From Membranipora membranacea (taxonomy: Eukaryota > Bryozoa > Gymnolaemata > Cheilostomatida > Membraniporidae): a stretch of DNA of 64,000 nt. Location: positions 18,235,001 through 18,299,000 of the forward strand of contig OU612067.1 of NCBI GenBank assembly GCA_914767715.1, given 5' to 3'. Within the stretch, counting starts at the first letter, position 1. Every line of letters starts with the position of its first letter. The translations under genes and the position numbers were made by a program. Positions 1 through 14,700 of the stretch are shown piece by piece. Under the pieces are notes generated by a model. It was not told the origin of the DNA. It saw only the letters and a list, made by a program, of their open reading frames with translations, and made no database searches.

Positions 1-1393
1 GTGTACTGCTTACTCTGTACATTCAAATCTCTCAGCTTGTAGATATAGTGTGAATATAAGTGTCCTCGCCGTATGTGGTTCTGATAAAAATCCTACAAAG
101 GTACAAGTCATTACAATAAGCGATGGCTGTATGGATGTATGATGGCTAGGTAATATTCTACAAGGGACCAGAGCTTGGGTGTTAGCAAGTCTTACAGGTG
201 GTGTCAGATTCCTCAGCACAGCACAGCACAGCAGAACTTGACATTTCAAGTGGTTAGAGATGTGGGAGGACAGGGGCATCTTCTGCCTCCAACTCCTAAC
301 TTTGGGTAGTCACAATCGTCATAATAGAAATTTGTGAATAGTTCCTAAGTATTCAGATATTTGCACACAAGACATGAACTTACCAGTAGGATGATAAGAC
401 TTACCAGGAGGTTGACAGTACATAACATAAGGGTGTTCATATTCTCTGTGCTGTTGGTCATGATGGCTCTAAAATTAAGTGAAACTCTTCATTATCTTAC
501 AGTGACCATATATATATATATATAGAATATAGCTCATAACAAACCATAACATCAACAGAATCTCATTATACTATATTATATTTATCATATCATTATATAT
601 ATACCTGTAATCGAGTAGCCTCTGTATGAGTAAGTCAGCTGACTCAACAAACTGTGTAATACTGGATACTGAGCCAATATCCTCGTCTTCTGCTGACTGC
701 TCCAACATACTAAATAAAATATACAATACAATATAATATACCATACAATATAGAGGTGTATGCAAACAAGAGTATGACTCAAGCCAAGACCTTATCCGTA
801 ATAGGACAAATCAAACCAAATATGTTCTGAAATTTATTATCCGCCATATGATGATTGTTTAGATGTTGAGAATATTAGGACTTTCATCGCAACTAGTATC
901 AATCATTGAACTGGACACTGAAAACTTGAGATGGTGCACTAAGCGTTTCCTCAGTCACTGCTGAGACCACGACATACAAGAAAACCTGATTCAACAAAAT
1001 ACACGAGCCTAAAACTTTTTTTAAGCGCAACAAAATTCAATGCTATAAGATACTTACGTTTTGGAGAATAATACACTGAACCCACGATCCCCCTTACACT
1101 CATTATAACATCTGTCCAGTTCATCGATAAATGAGGCATGTACCTGTAACACATATAAATAAACATGACAAAGAGTAAATACATGCAGCAGCAGGAGAGT
1201 TTTATTTAATGATAATAAAAATAATATATTGTTCACAAGGCATGTTTTGGTTGTTCAATGTCTTGAACTGCACAAATATCCTATCAAGTCACAAAGTAAT
1301 AAAAAAAAAGATATCTAGAGTAGATCTATCTTATATAAGCTACAGATGATATCGATGGTTTGACCAACACACAACCAAAGTATTGTAGTCACC
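1..1393. other. DOCK 3' introns in this window
   Basis: The introns between the last DOCK exons are 93-404, 469-604, 710-1057 and 1144-1392. They are AT-rich with TA dinucleotide runs near 510-525 and 595-602. I see no gene or repeat in them. Confidence 0.6.
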
Positions 1394-4300
1394 TCTCCAA
1401 AGTTAGCCTTGAGCATGTCATAGAAGACCGGAAGGAAGGTCATACGAAGGTCATTCTCAGGTATCAGTGACACTTTGAGAAAGGGTCCAACCATAGAAGG
1501 CAGGAACAGCCTTTGCTTCTCAGCTGATAAATGAAAAGGAATATTTAGGCATTGAGTAAATATAAATGGGACACAGGCTGCTTATAAGTGTCTCTCCACA
1601 TGGAGTGTTGTTGTCTATAATCTAACCTGTCTACGCTGCAGTGTTCTGTATCTACCAGTGATTGATGCTGTAGTGTTCTGTATCTGCCAGTGATTGATGC
1701 TGTAGTGTTCTGTATCTGCCAGTGATTGATGCTGTAGTGAAGGTTCACTTGCAAAAACATGTTTTGGGACTTGACTTTTTAAAGATACTAGGATTATTAG
1801 TTATATGTAAAGGCATATTACCTGACATGGATAAAGTATTCCACATATCTAGTAGTGTATGCACCATACTCAGTCTCATATCTCCGTACTTAGATTTAAC
1901 CATCCATTGCTTTCTCTCATGAAAGTTCTCCAGTTGTAAACACGGCTGAGTCATAAAGCTGACACACAACTCAAAGAAGCCCTGCCAAAGCTACAAAAAA
2001 CCACTTTATAGTGTCAAGTAATGCGAAAGTATACATCTTATAATAAGAACTTACTGGACAAGCGATACGCGATATGTTCATATCAGAACTTTTTTTGAGC
2101 TGAATATTTAGATTTCACAGTTAGAGTGAGCAGCAATAAGGGGCTGAGCTTACCTTTTTATCAAAATCATGGAAGAAATTCTCTTTCAAAGCTTTCGACA
2201 GATACTTAGCAGATTTAAGAATCACCCTAAAAATAGTAAACAGAACAGCTGCCTTACTTTGATCAATGAGTAACAGGGGTTATTCCTTGCTTTGATAGAG
2301 CACTATGTAGTAAAAAGCCGGGTCGCAGGTTCAGGGCCAGGAATAGATGTCAGTAGTGGTTATCGAGTAGTAAGTTAAAAGTTTATTTGATAATTCGTTA
2401 TTTGGCATTAAATACTCAGATGGAAAACATTTCTAATCTTTGTTAAATTTAGAGAATGTGAAAATAACAACCTATAGACTTTTTTTCCTTTAAAAGTGCC
2501 AATATATACTTCTTTTGCATTGACCAAATGTGGACACAATTATAGATATTTAGATATAAGATATTTAATCAACAGAGTAACTGAGTAACAGAGTAACTGA
2601 TGGTACTTTATGGCAATTCAAGTATTGAGTCTGACAAATTTGATTTAGAGAGGGGAGGTGAAGGTAATCATGATACCACAGGTTAACGACAATCAGCCAA
2701 ATGTGTCTGTAACAGCTTCTTACCAGTTAACAACCATAAGCATGACAAGCCAATCAGACGGTATATATGTTTTGGTAATGGCACCAGTCAGAATTTGGAG
2801 CAATTCATCTAAGAAGAGATTGAGGCTTCCAGCGTCACACTGCTGTGTGATAACAAGCTCCAGTAATGCTTCGTCCATCATCTCCAGCATAGTGATCAAA
2901 CTCGATATCAATAAGCCCTATATAATTCATAGTGATATATTGTATTATAACTGACCCATTTTTTCTAGTAATATGACGATAAGTGAGCAATAAGATGCAA
3001 CGAGTAAGTGTTAAGTTTTACGCTTGCTAACATTAGAAAAAAAGGATGACAAACAATTATCATCAATAGTAATAGTGATGATATAATGAATGTAACCATG
3101 TACAATATAACCATAGTACAATATAACACCTACTACCAATACAGAAACATCATTCCTCTGTTATTTTGTTTGTTTGTACCATTATGGTCAATAAATTTTG
3201 CGGTTTTGACCTCAGAGGATTGCACAACGTCATCATTGTTAACATATGCTGACAGCAGCCTCAGCTGATCCTCAGCGGTTTGATCAGTGTGCACCTCAGA
3301 GAGTGTGGAGTGGTTTGTATGACATTACATCACTAACATATAAACCTCAGCTGATCCTCAGAGTATTGATGTTTATATAAAAACGAATTGAGGATCCGCT
3401 AAGGTTTCAACATGTGTCAGCGTTAAGACCATAAACATATCGATACTGTAGGTATTCCATCTCATTGCCTCTAGTATTTATATGTTTATGGTTTGTACCG
3501 ACATCTTCAGGTTCAAATTAATTTGAAGGAGAAGAAAAATCTCAACTACGCATTAAAACAAACTAGCCACTGAGAAGCATAGTTATGAAATGCATCATTA
3601 CCTCATCATAAGAGAAGTCAGCCTGAACACAAGTACAGGTCAAATAAGCATTAATACATTACCAACATTATGTAAAATTAATGTTCTAAACATGAACAAA
3701 AGCGGGATTCAACATGCCGAAAACTTCCATGTGGACGGGGGGGGGGGGGGGGGGGTAAACGGTGCAGGTTAGGTGCTCAAACATCTGCCCCCTTCACTAG
3801 ATATTACACACTATGAATGAGATGGATAGTACTACTCACCACGCAATCATAACTGCCGAGCTCCGTGATAGCAGTACATAATACCCTCATTAGATGAAGT
3901 GTAACAGATTCCACTTCTGTCCTCATCTCATCCTGTTAACAAAAACACTGTCCATTGTCTACTGTCCATTACTCCAAGTATCATTATTAATTACTGAACT
4001 CATGTTTTTCAGTGATAATCATCACAGTTACCATCTGATTCACCGGCTACTAAAGGCTATGTTACTAACTGTGACCTCCACTCCCGGTCATTGCAGGTTT
4101 ATTATCCTCTATTATTATCTTAACTCATACACTTAGATTTCCTGAAGCCTTGTCTCCCCCCTTGTATCTAAACTCTTTTCCAGTTTATTTTTATAGTGCT
4201 ACCAGCAGACACATATTTATACAGCATATCCAAAACTGCAAACATCGCCTTGTCAATGCCACACCTCTTTTTTAATGAAGTGACACTGATGGTAGCCAAA

Positions 4301-7300
4301 TATGCTTGAGTGACGTTAGGTGTGCAGTATAATATGGCAGGACCACCCACCAACAACATTGTAACTGACATCTCCAAGGTGGTCATTTGATCAGTTGGCT
4401 TATATAAGATAAAAGCTGGCAGTGTGTGCCTATAGCTGAAGTGATTGAATGCTAGTTATGAAAATAGCACAGGTCTCAGTGAGTTGAATTCGGTGCAAAT
4501 CAATTGATCTTTAACAAGGGAATCACACATAGGCGACTACCAATTAAGGCCACTAATAGTCTGATTATTCACTCTAAAGCTGATTTCTGAAATAAATTAT
4601 GAGAATTGCAGCATTTTTTAAGCTACATGCTGTAAAGGGTAAGGAAATAACCCTGAATTTATTTATGAGAGGCTTTTCAGTAAAGAAAGAGTTGAATATG
4701 TAATATACAATATTCAAGTTTGTTTATTACCCACTGAATTAAATTCTTCTCATGGATATGGATATGGATATGGAATTCAATGTTATTACCTTATTTTTGT
4801 GTATAGCTGCTAGGAGATCAGAGAGGTTTTGAGCGGCAAGTTTAATATCCTGATGGTTTCGCAGACATGACTCTAACTGAGAGTCACATAGCTCCAGAAC
4901 TATTCTTCTAGAATCTTCATGGAAAATAAGAAATTACTATCATAAAAATTATGTTCTCTGATTATACGGCCTATTGAGAAGATGTGCAAGTTTGATTCTC
5001 CGTCATACATGTGTTAATACACATACCAAAGTACACGCATACTAGAAAAATGCCACATAAATACTATTCAATACATGTGTGCATGCATACATGCGTGCAT
5101 ACATGTATATAAAGGTCCATATATTTGTGCATAAATGCATAGGTGTATACATGCATAGGTTCATACATGCATGCATGTGTACATAAATACGTGCGCCTAT
5201 GCATGTATGTACCTATTAATATATGCACCTATGCATGTATGCACATGTGCCCCTAGACATGAATGTACCTGTGCACGTATACACTAGTACACATTCATGC
5301 AGTTGTGCATACATGCATAGGTACATACATGCATAGGTGCATACATGCATAGGCGCATACATGCATAGTGGTATACATTTCATAGATGCCTACACTGATA
5401 TACATGCATACATGTGGTAGCAGACACAAGGCTGATGTTGGAGGGAGGAGGGTGGGGAAAATTTATTGTAAGCAGTAAAGTTACCTTGGTGTGAGAAGAG
5501 AGGTGAGTTTATAAGCTTGGATAGACATTTCAGCTTGTGTTCACCCATGTCTGAGTCACGTTTTGGTATCTTAGATATGGTCTCAGCGAATGAGGAGGCA
5601 AGTTTGTCAGCAGGCAGCACTTGTAGCAGGTCAGGGAATACATCGACCACCCTGTAAACAAAGACACATATCCAACAATGAGGGGAAATGGCAATATTCA
5701 CCATTAACCATTATTCCTTCCTGAAATAGCTATGTTTTGGCCTGGTGTTGGAAATATGGTTAACTGTTGTAATTTACACCACATTGTATAATTTGAAAAT
5801 CAGTTAACACCTTTGCTGCACCCCTATAAGAGTTTTATCACCTTATATGGGTGCAGTAACACTGTTAAGGTAGAGACACCGGGTCAAATATCAACTTTTT
5901 ATACACCGTTGGAAAGCTGGCGGGCTACTGATAGTTAATAGCTCATCAAAAATTGGATTGGATGACGTCGCGTCATTTTATTAAAGAAATGAGGCCGTAA
6001 GGCTCTTTTTAGGAAAGTGGATGGCTAAGCTAATTTGATGCTTGAAATTTAAAAACAGGTTATATTTATTCTTAGAGATATAGTTCACCCTAATTTTTGG
6101 TTGGAAAGGAAATATGATGAGCCCAAAATGGCTTTTTACGTCATAATGTGTGTGATTTTTTAAATTTAATGATATTATATGAAATTTTAAGCAACGATTT
6201 GAGACAGATTGAATAAGTAAGAGCCAAATTTTTTGCTAGTTCCACTGGAGTACACACCCCAATTGTCAGCAGTATAGCAAATTCATCAAAATCAGCACAA
6301 ACCATCATAGGTAAATACATTTTGCGTCATTTTTCTATACTGCTAAACAAGCCCTCAATAGGACCATTACCATTATAATTTTTGAAAATTGAAAATTCTC
6401 ACATACTACAGGAAATGCCAACAGAATATGGCACCGCGTGTAATTTTCCCCGAACCACAGAATGCCCAAAAACACCTTAAAAAGCCCCTTAAATTGGCTG
6501 TTTTTGGCATTCTGTGGTGCGCAATTTGGAAAAAACACAGTACAATATTCTGTTTGCATTTCCTGTTTCAACTATGCTTAATCAAAGCGGCTTCGTATAT
6601 TTCAAAAAAAAATTTTCTGGCCTAAATATAACCTGTTTTGAGATTTCTAGCAATCAAATTAGCTAACCCATCTACTTTGCTAAAAACAGCCTTTTCGGCC
6701 TCATTTCTTTAAGAAATGACACACGGGTTTCTGTGGTCGGGTCATGTTAGGGTCAAGCAGGGTCAGAGGTCTACATCCTTATGGGTCTCAACTACTAGAG
6801 TGATGGTCAAAATACTGCACGCACCTGGACAACACTACATAAAGCTTTCTTCAGACATCTATAATTCGATAAATACTTGACAGAATTCGATGAAACTTGG
6901 TCTCAACATAGTTCATTATGTCTAGATGATATATCACAAACTGAATCAAACTTAACATGTACTATTACTGTAAGCTAATTGCACTAGTGATTAGTGGATG
7001 AATATCCATCATTCTTTTAAATTGTGATATCTGAAGAGGAGTAGGACATCGACTTATGAAGTCATAATGTAAATCCATTTCAAGGCGCTGCTCTGTTCGA
7101 CTCGTACCCGAATTTAGGGAAATTTCAGTGGCTCGGCTCATTTTCATTTTTGCTGGCTCAATACAACACTATTATTCACATATTACACAAGATGGTGGAA
7201 AGTAAAATGCACACTTCTTATTTATTAAATTTGCTTGGTAAATTTCTGCTGCATACAAACCTAGCGATTAGAGACATTTTGTTTTTTGTATTGAAGGTTG

Positions 7301-8706
7301 TTTTATTTCCACTGCTCTTGACAACCTTCTGTAAAGCTTTCCAGAAGTTGTCCATACCACTAGCCAGAATTCTGTGATCTTTATCTGTATGCTCTCTAAA
7401 TTATTGGATGAGGAAAAGTTGGTAAAAGTATAAAATATACACATCTATGACCGTAAGCTATATTTCTAGACCTACTCTAGGCCATTATAGTGGTATATAA
7501 TGAAGCCCTCTCTGTGACCTCATAGAGTATATTCAAGTGGATTCATCATCACCAATTGAAAGATGATTATAGTGACAGGGGAGACAATAACCAGTCAGAT
7601 CATGCAGATTGTTGTCTAGTCACACCAGTCAATCATCTAGCTTGTCATGGCAGGCTACCAATCTCCAAGTTAAATCACAGTCACAATATGTCCTTGCTAC
7701 AAATGGAGCAATTAATTGTTAATCTTAATGGCTTTCAAGCATTCACTAATTTGTGGTTTAAGTATAACAATGTATTGGGCTATGTTGGATAGCTTACTTG
7801 GCGTACAGCTGAGCTGATTTGACAATGAATTTAAACACCATATCCAGTACATTGCTGACTTGATTGAGAAGTTCACCCTGCTGCTGTTCCAGTACTTGTT
7901 TTATCATACCAAGTATATCTCTATGCACGAGAGGTGCACAGAATGTTCTCTCAATATACAGGATAAACATCGGACGAAACTGTGAAAAGTTCTTCTCTTC
8001 CAGCAAATGTAAAATTTGAACCTGGAATACAAACACCCTAGTGACGTAAAGTGGAAATATTTATTAATGATTTAAGACAAATTAACATCTCTTTGTCATT
8101 GAAAAATCTAAAATTCAAAATGATTTGCAGAATTCGAATTTGTAAAACTTTTCATTTTATTTTGCCGGTAAGGTACCCTAAATGAAATATTCACGCTATA
8201 ATATATCTCTGCATGAGCATGACCAAAAGCAAATTTAAATTCCTACCAAAGCTTTGAAGATCAGGTCCATGTGTTCACAAGCGGCACTGTTACAAGTCAT
8301 CTGGAAGAGCGAGTTGAGAAAGTCTGCATGGTGCTGTAATGTTAAGTAAACACATGCAAGTAGTTATCATTATGAGTTGAGAGTGGTGAACAACAACCTT
8401 CCTGACATCCTGAACACACCAGGAAACATCCCAATTTCAGTTATTTTGATTTTTATTGGCGCTGTATGAATCGCTAACCAGCAAGCTGCAGATCAGGGAT
8501 TTATAATTTTATACTCACAACTAGCCAACATAAACCATGAATGAATCCTATTACAACAAAAAAGCATCTGTGAATAAAACAAGAGATTGAGAAAAGTGAA
8601 CTTACCCTCATTAGCTCATCTCCCTTAATATGCACCACATTATTCAGACATTTTACCAGGCCATCTTTGTCAAAAGTTTGCCACTTCAGTATGTTCAATA
8701 GATTTA
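1..8706 (-). CDS. DOCK: DOCK exons 19-33: helical/armadillo-like middle and start of DHR-2 (partial)
   Basis: Exons in transcript order are 8606-8706, 8247-8333, 7798-8021, 7261-7395, 5485-5651, 4790-4914, 3840-3932, 2724-2917, 2154-2226, 1822-1990, 1393-1523, 1058-1143, 605-709, 405-468 and 1-92 (cut by the window edge). DOCK landmarks are LLNILKWQTFDKDGL, the FKFIVKSAQLYA helix, YIPSDWLVMLMVVNW (compare MQDWMAMNMVQN in DOCK1), LWQGFFELCVSFMTQPCLQL, MVGPFLKVSLIPENDLR with FLPVFYDML, and at the end HIRRGHLYSHYIYKLRDLN, the entry to DHR-2 lobe A. The rest of DHR-2, including the nucleotide sensor loop, and the proline-rich tail must lie to the left of this window. The exon 22/23 junction (7261 to 5651) spans 1.6 kb that holds a foldback element. 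Confidence 0.92.
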
Positions 8707-11700
8707 CTGTAAAACAGAAATCAAGATTTAGCTGAGGATACATGTACATTGGTGACACAATAACATTTCCTATAAACTTCCAAACCATTCATTTACCCTC
8801 ACTGTTAGATATATTCATCTGTTTTTCTTTTGCATTGGCCATATCGAACAAAAGAACAAATAGGAGACACTGTTGTAGTAAAAAAATAACTCACCATCCT
8901 GTGTGAGTTTGGTAGAGCATAGAGTTGTCCTGACAGTGCACGATTCTCTAGGACTGAGTGTACAGTGATCGTTCTTAGTACTTAGTACGTTGTGACTACT
9001 CTGTTGAAACTCCATATCCAGATAATGTGGTCTGCTGTTCTTGTTGAAGTCAGAAGACTAAAACAATATTACTTACAATCACCTACATTATTGGCTACAG
9101 TAAACAGCATCACAATGGCTGTGGTAAAGGCGAAACTTTCACCAAGTGTAACAGAAAAAAGCACAAGGAGGAACTGGTACGCACCTGCACTTATTGATAT
9201 AAATTCACATGCGAACCAAGTTCCAGGGTATTATTTAGGTGAAGCGGCTACCATAGAGTTACAAAACTAACTCTTTGCTGCTAGGCTGAGCTCTTTAAGA
9301 TTTTAGTCTGCAAGCAAAACTGCATGGTTGGTTAGAGCTAGGAGACAACTACAGACAACATGTGGAGAAGCTCTTACAAGTATGGGTGGGTGGTATACCC
9401 CTCCCTCCCTCCCTGCTCTAACGCAATGAAAGCCAGCATTTTTAGGGAGTTGATTGGGTTATTGATTTTCAATACAATGCTGTTGATAAACAATTGGTAC
9501 TGTAGTTATTTGGTTGGTTGTAAGAATCATCTGGTTGGCCACCGTCTACCACTGATACTGGTATGTAATAGGATATCTGAGGAGACCAGAGAAGCATGTA
9601 GGTGTGTGTAATTCAGTAGCAGCGGTGACTTGGTAAAAAATTACTTCTTAGTACTTTCTGGCAGGATCATGATGTGATGATTAATGCTGGAGTGTCTCTA
9701 ACTACCGAAAGTTATACACAAGAGAAAGTAGGGAAGCTGAAAAGGAAACTGGTAAGTTTCAGTTGTAGAGTTGGTCATTAGATGTGTAGCTTGAGTCACC
9801 AAGGTTTTATTGATGGGAGGGAAATTGGTCTTGATCAACTGCCGACTGTTCTCCCTCTCATTTAGATTATTAAGATAATCAAGACAGATGGGTATGGTAT
9901 GTAACGCGCAGGGAAAGGGATCATTTATGTCTTTGAAATGATTATTGTTTAGGATCACTCACAGAACTGCTATGTCTCAACTAAAATAATAATACCAAGA
10001 ATGATCTGATTACAAAAGGGACATGTTATGTTCAAACTTCTTATAAGTATGACGGTTGTTATGTTCAAACTACTTATAAGTATGACGGTTGTCATGTTCA
10101 AATTACTTATAAGTATGACGGTGAAAAAACATGTACACTACAGATTTTATGTCACTTATAGTATATTAATATTATTTATATACTTCTTACTAAGCCAAAC
10201 AATATCCAAAGCCTGCTTGATGGGCAAAATGTTGTAATGAGCATCAATGATACATATGTTGCCTGCATAGGCATGCTGCCTGATTGGGATTTACGTTATA
10301 ATTAGTATCATGGTGAATTACGCTGCAGCCTAGATATGGGCTGAACACACCACAATAACGCTCTCCCAATTTTAAACAGATAAAATGATGTTTCGGCCTG
10401 ATTCATCTGCTGTGCATAGATGTGAAGCCTGTTTCAAAGTGCATCCCACTGCATACTTTTCAAAATAAGACAGGATGCACAATCTTTAATGAAACTCAAG
10501 AGCAAAACTGACTGCAGAGTGCTGCATCTGAGTAGATGGTCTGGTAAGAGGTCTGGTAAGTTTTACTGACAATGACGACAATGTTTGCATGCAGAGCCAT
10601 ATCTTACCATTTCTCTGCTTGGCTATTCATAGGAAGAGTAAAGAATCAAAATATCTGCAGATCAACCAAGTAGGATTTTCATGTTTGCTGACTTATAGAA
10701 ATCAAACCTTAGCAACCATACATGTTAACAAAACCCAACACTCATCATAATCATTGAATATGCTTGCATCTATTTTCAACATGCACATCGCGCGTGGTGT
10801 GTGCAGAGTAAGTGGGTGCAGACAACCCCACATCATGGTTATATAGAAATTAACATTATATTTACTATTAGACGCCTACCTTGTATAACAGAAGATTATG
10901 AATTCCATCTGCAACAGTAGCTCCCCTCTTGTCTTCCAAAGGTAAAAACGAGAATCCGAACAACTTCTTCTCAGCTCCTTGAGCTGCAAAAATGTTTTAC
11001 CATGTATTAACTAACACTGTTCCAATGATGTAAAACAGTCAGTCATATATCTCAACAAAACAATCTAGACCGAATTTTTGTCTATGTCTATCTATATATT
11101 CCATAGACATGCTGTATACAGTAACAGTAACAGTAAGGCACTTGGTGCACGTGCACCAAGCGATTCCCGTTGGTACTCTATGCACCGTAGCGAAAAGTTA
11201 CCACACCCGCATTTGGAAATAGTAAGTTTTCGTGGGCAAAATGTAAATTATAGGTCAATTTGGCCAGTTTGTGGCACTGTGACTACAGTGCAGAGTGACT
11301 CGTATCACAGAGTCGATCTACAAACAGTAAGGACCCAAAGAAGCTGTGATGACAAGGTAAGAGGAATACAGCGATAATCCACACAACTCACCAGGACAGT
11401 GTCTGAACTCAATCCTGAGATGACATTCAGAGAAGGAATGTATAGGTAGTGATATCTTGATGACTTCATTCCAGCGTGGTTTGTTACAATGATAGAATAC
11501 TGCTGTCTCATAATGATCCGAGGAGTTGTCTCCTCCACAGCTATATACACACTCCTGTGGATAATCAAATATATAAGTTACTGATATTCAGTAAGCAGCT
11601 GACAATCCTGTGCTGGAGGATCAAAAGCAGGAGAGAGGGCACCAGAAAATTTGTATCAAATAAAACAAACCTGCTAAGCCTGTAATCAGTGTCAAAGTGA

Positions 11701-14700
11701 ATAGCTTATGATATAACAAACTCATGTGACAAAAAGCTTCTGTTATTTCATGCTAGAGATATGAGATAGAAAGTTCCCTGAGCTCCACATTCTGCGTATA
11801 ACATCAAAAGACGAATTCCCTGCTCATATATAAGGTACAATGCGTATGTATCTATTTGATTTTCGTGTTTGTTGTTATTGTTGTTTGGCACCTTGGTGCA
11901 GAAAATTTCATAGGTCATGAATTCTGGAGGCCACTAAAAGTTTATATATAGATAATAAACATTTCTGGGGTGTTGCTTTTTCAGAGCGCACTGTAATAGT
12001 AGAGCCTTCATATCACAAGAGGAGATAAATTGATAAAAGGAACGGAAATATGACAAACCTTTACTTTGCCGTCATCATTTCTTACAACGAGTACTTTGGC
12101 CTCTACATTTCTCTCGGCAGTTTTGTTGCCCTTCTCAAACTCTGCTTCGTATAGATTTATATAGAAGTCATTACGTATCTCATCTACAAATATCCAGATG
12201 TGGTTATGAATTTATCTGTGTGCATCTAACTAGTAAAGGGAAGCACAAGTGAGCAACAAACAGCCATCAGCTGATCGTAATTTGTGTCAAGTGAACAAAC
12301 GACACAAAGAGCTTTCCTGGCAGGTAGTAACTGATAGACTTAGCCTAAAAAGCATCAACATCAACCGCTATAAACATTGTACAGGATGGCTTGACAGGGT
12401 AGGGTAGGGATGTCATGACCATCACCAAGAGCACATGCACAAATCCTACTCATTGTTACATCAGCAGCAGAGGGCCATAGAAGCAGACAGGTTTTATACA
12501 CAGAGTTATTGCTGTAATAATATTTGATCCCAAAAACATAGATAGAATCCTTAAAATGCAGCATAGTAGAAATTTGAACATTAAGGACGATGTAGCCATG
12601 TAGCATGCTAGCCACAATACCGCAAAACTCAACTACAGCAACAAATTGTAAATAACATATGATCTTTCTATGGTAAGTTATTTGAATAAAACATGATTCT
12701 GTTATGTTTGTATGTTTTATAGAGTCACTTCATGAAATCAATTTTAGTTACCAACGTCAACTCATAAAAAGAGACATCAAGGGATAAACAATAATGACGA
12801 TGAATGGAGTTGGTGATTACCAGCTGTGTGCTGGCTGGTAAACTTACGATGTAACAATACATAGTGTGCACTGTATTCTGAAAATAACAATCCATGTCAT
12901 AAATACATTATGTCATAAACATTTATTATATATTATAGTTTTCACCGAGCTATTTAGTATTTCATGGAGAAAAGGAGATCTCAAAAATGAATTGTTTTGG
13001 TATTGGCCCTAGCAACACATACAATTTAAAATATAATACATCATCAGACTTTGCGTCGAAGGTAAATGGGGACTAAGAAATACAAATTATCATTCACCAG
13101 TACTTAGCTACACGACTGATGTCATGATTACATTGGAGATGGTGTCTTAATGACTATACCGCATCCGTTTCGGAATAACTTAAAATTTTAAAGACACCAG
13201 GTAAAGTTCACTTATTTCATGCCATTATCATATATAGTAATATATAGTCTCTGGTAAGGATACTCTGCTTACTAGTTTCCATTCTGTGCAGACCAAAATA
13301 TCATACATTGCCCAGCTAACGTAAATTTCTTATGTGAGAACACAATCACCCCGAAGTAAAGTATGCACTTACCTGGTGCTATAACATCTGCAAAGCCGAG
13401 CTTCTGAGTGATTTTAATTTTGCGAGTGAAGAATTGAGGATAATCTTGCCGTACACTTCGGATATCTCCATGAAACATCTCAAGGGCAACATTAACTGAT
13501 TCTACAGAAATAAGACAACATTTAAATCGTTATTGGTCTAGTTTTTAGTAGAGATAAATAGTGAAGTAGTATCGATAAATTGCAAAGCTGATGCCCAATT
13601 TCAATCAATCCAAAGCAGAACAAATTGACCGGTTGGTACACTATAATTTATAAATCATTCTTACCATAATCTCTATCCTCCAGTCTTTTGTTTTTCATTT
13701 TCATGATGAGAACATCAGTGATTGTACTGAAATCTTCATCTTTACGGGTTCTGTAAACAGAAGAACAGCCTACTCCCATACACAGTTATCTGTTGGTTAA
13801 TGTGTTTAGAGACAGAATTTGTTTGTAAGCGTGTTTGTTATTTGTTTGTTATGAAGCTGTAACCTGAAGTAGACAAAAACACAAGCTGGAACAACTTAAG
13901 ATTTATAATATCTGAATTAAAAATCAAAGTTCTTACTCAAAATTGACAGCGTTGAATAAAAGAAGTTTATATAACCATGAGAAAAAATAATGAAAGGGGA
14001 GCCCATTAGTGAACTTCAAAGCTCCACAAATTTGGGATTGACTTACAGAAGTAGAGGCATGCTAAATTCTCTACCATATCCCATCTCCTCTGAATTTTGT
14101 TCAACTTGCGTCCTCCCTTGTAGATATTCTTTGAGAGATAGTGCTGCAAAATATTCATTTACATCAATAAATTCGAGTTATCTTCTCTTTGAACAGTAGG
14201 TTCAGAGAGGGCATAACTCTTCAAAGATGACAATTATTTTGAAATTACATCAGAGCAAGCAAACAGATAGTTCGAATCTGTTAAATATAAAGAGGTGAGA
14301 TACACAGCTACTCGTACCTGCACAACCATATGGCCTCTTGTAAGCCACCACTGAATTTTTTGATTTGTTGTTCTTTATGGCGCCTTTATGAAGCCCTCCA
14401 AGACGATATATATGAGCGGTCAGATATAAATCTAAACTCAGGTCAACTGAGGTCAGATCCTACAAAAAACAGAGACAAAATGAGACAAAACATGTTGACA
14501 GTAAGCTCACTCAGGACTTTTCCTTCTAGTTGTTGCTGTAACGGGACCATTTAGGTGAATATTTGCTATGATAGTCATGATAACAATTTGGCTAGCCGCT
14601 AAGGATACAGCCGGCTAGGTGAGAAAGGTGAGCAAAAGTCTTGATTACAATGAGTTATCTAATCAGCTCAACTTACCACAAACGTGGCAGAAAAAAACTC

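Noticed and set aside
2270-2335. Possible tRNA-like stretch (GGTTCAGGGCC after TAGAGCACTA)
   Set aside because: The B-box-like part is imperfect, no A box with proper spacing is present and stems do not form.
5036-5408. CRISPR-like array of spaced repeats
   Set aside because: The motif is continuous and degenerate with no unique spacers, and the DNA is from an animal nucleus.
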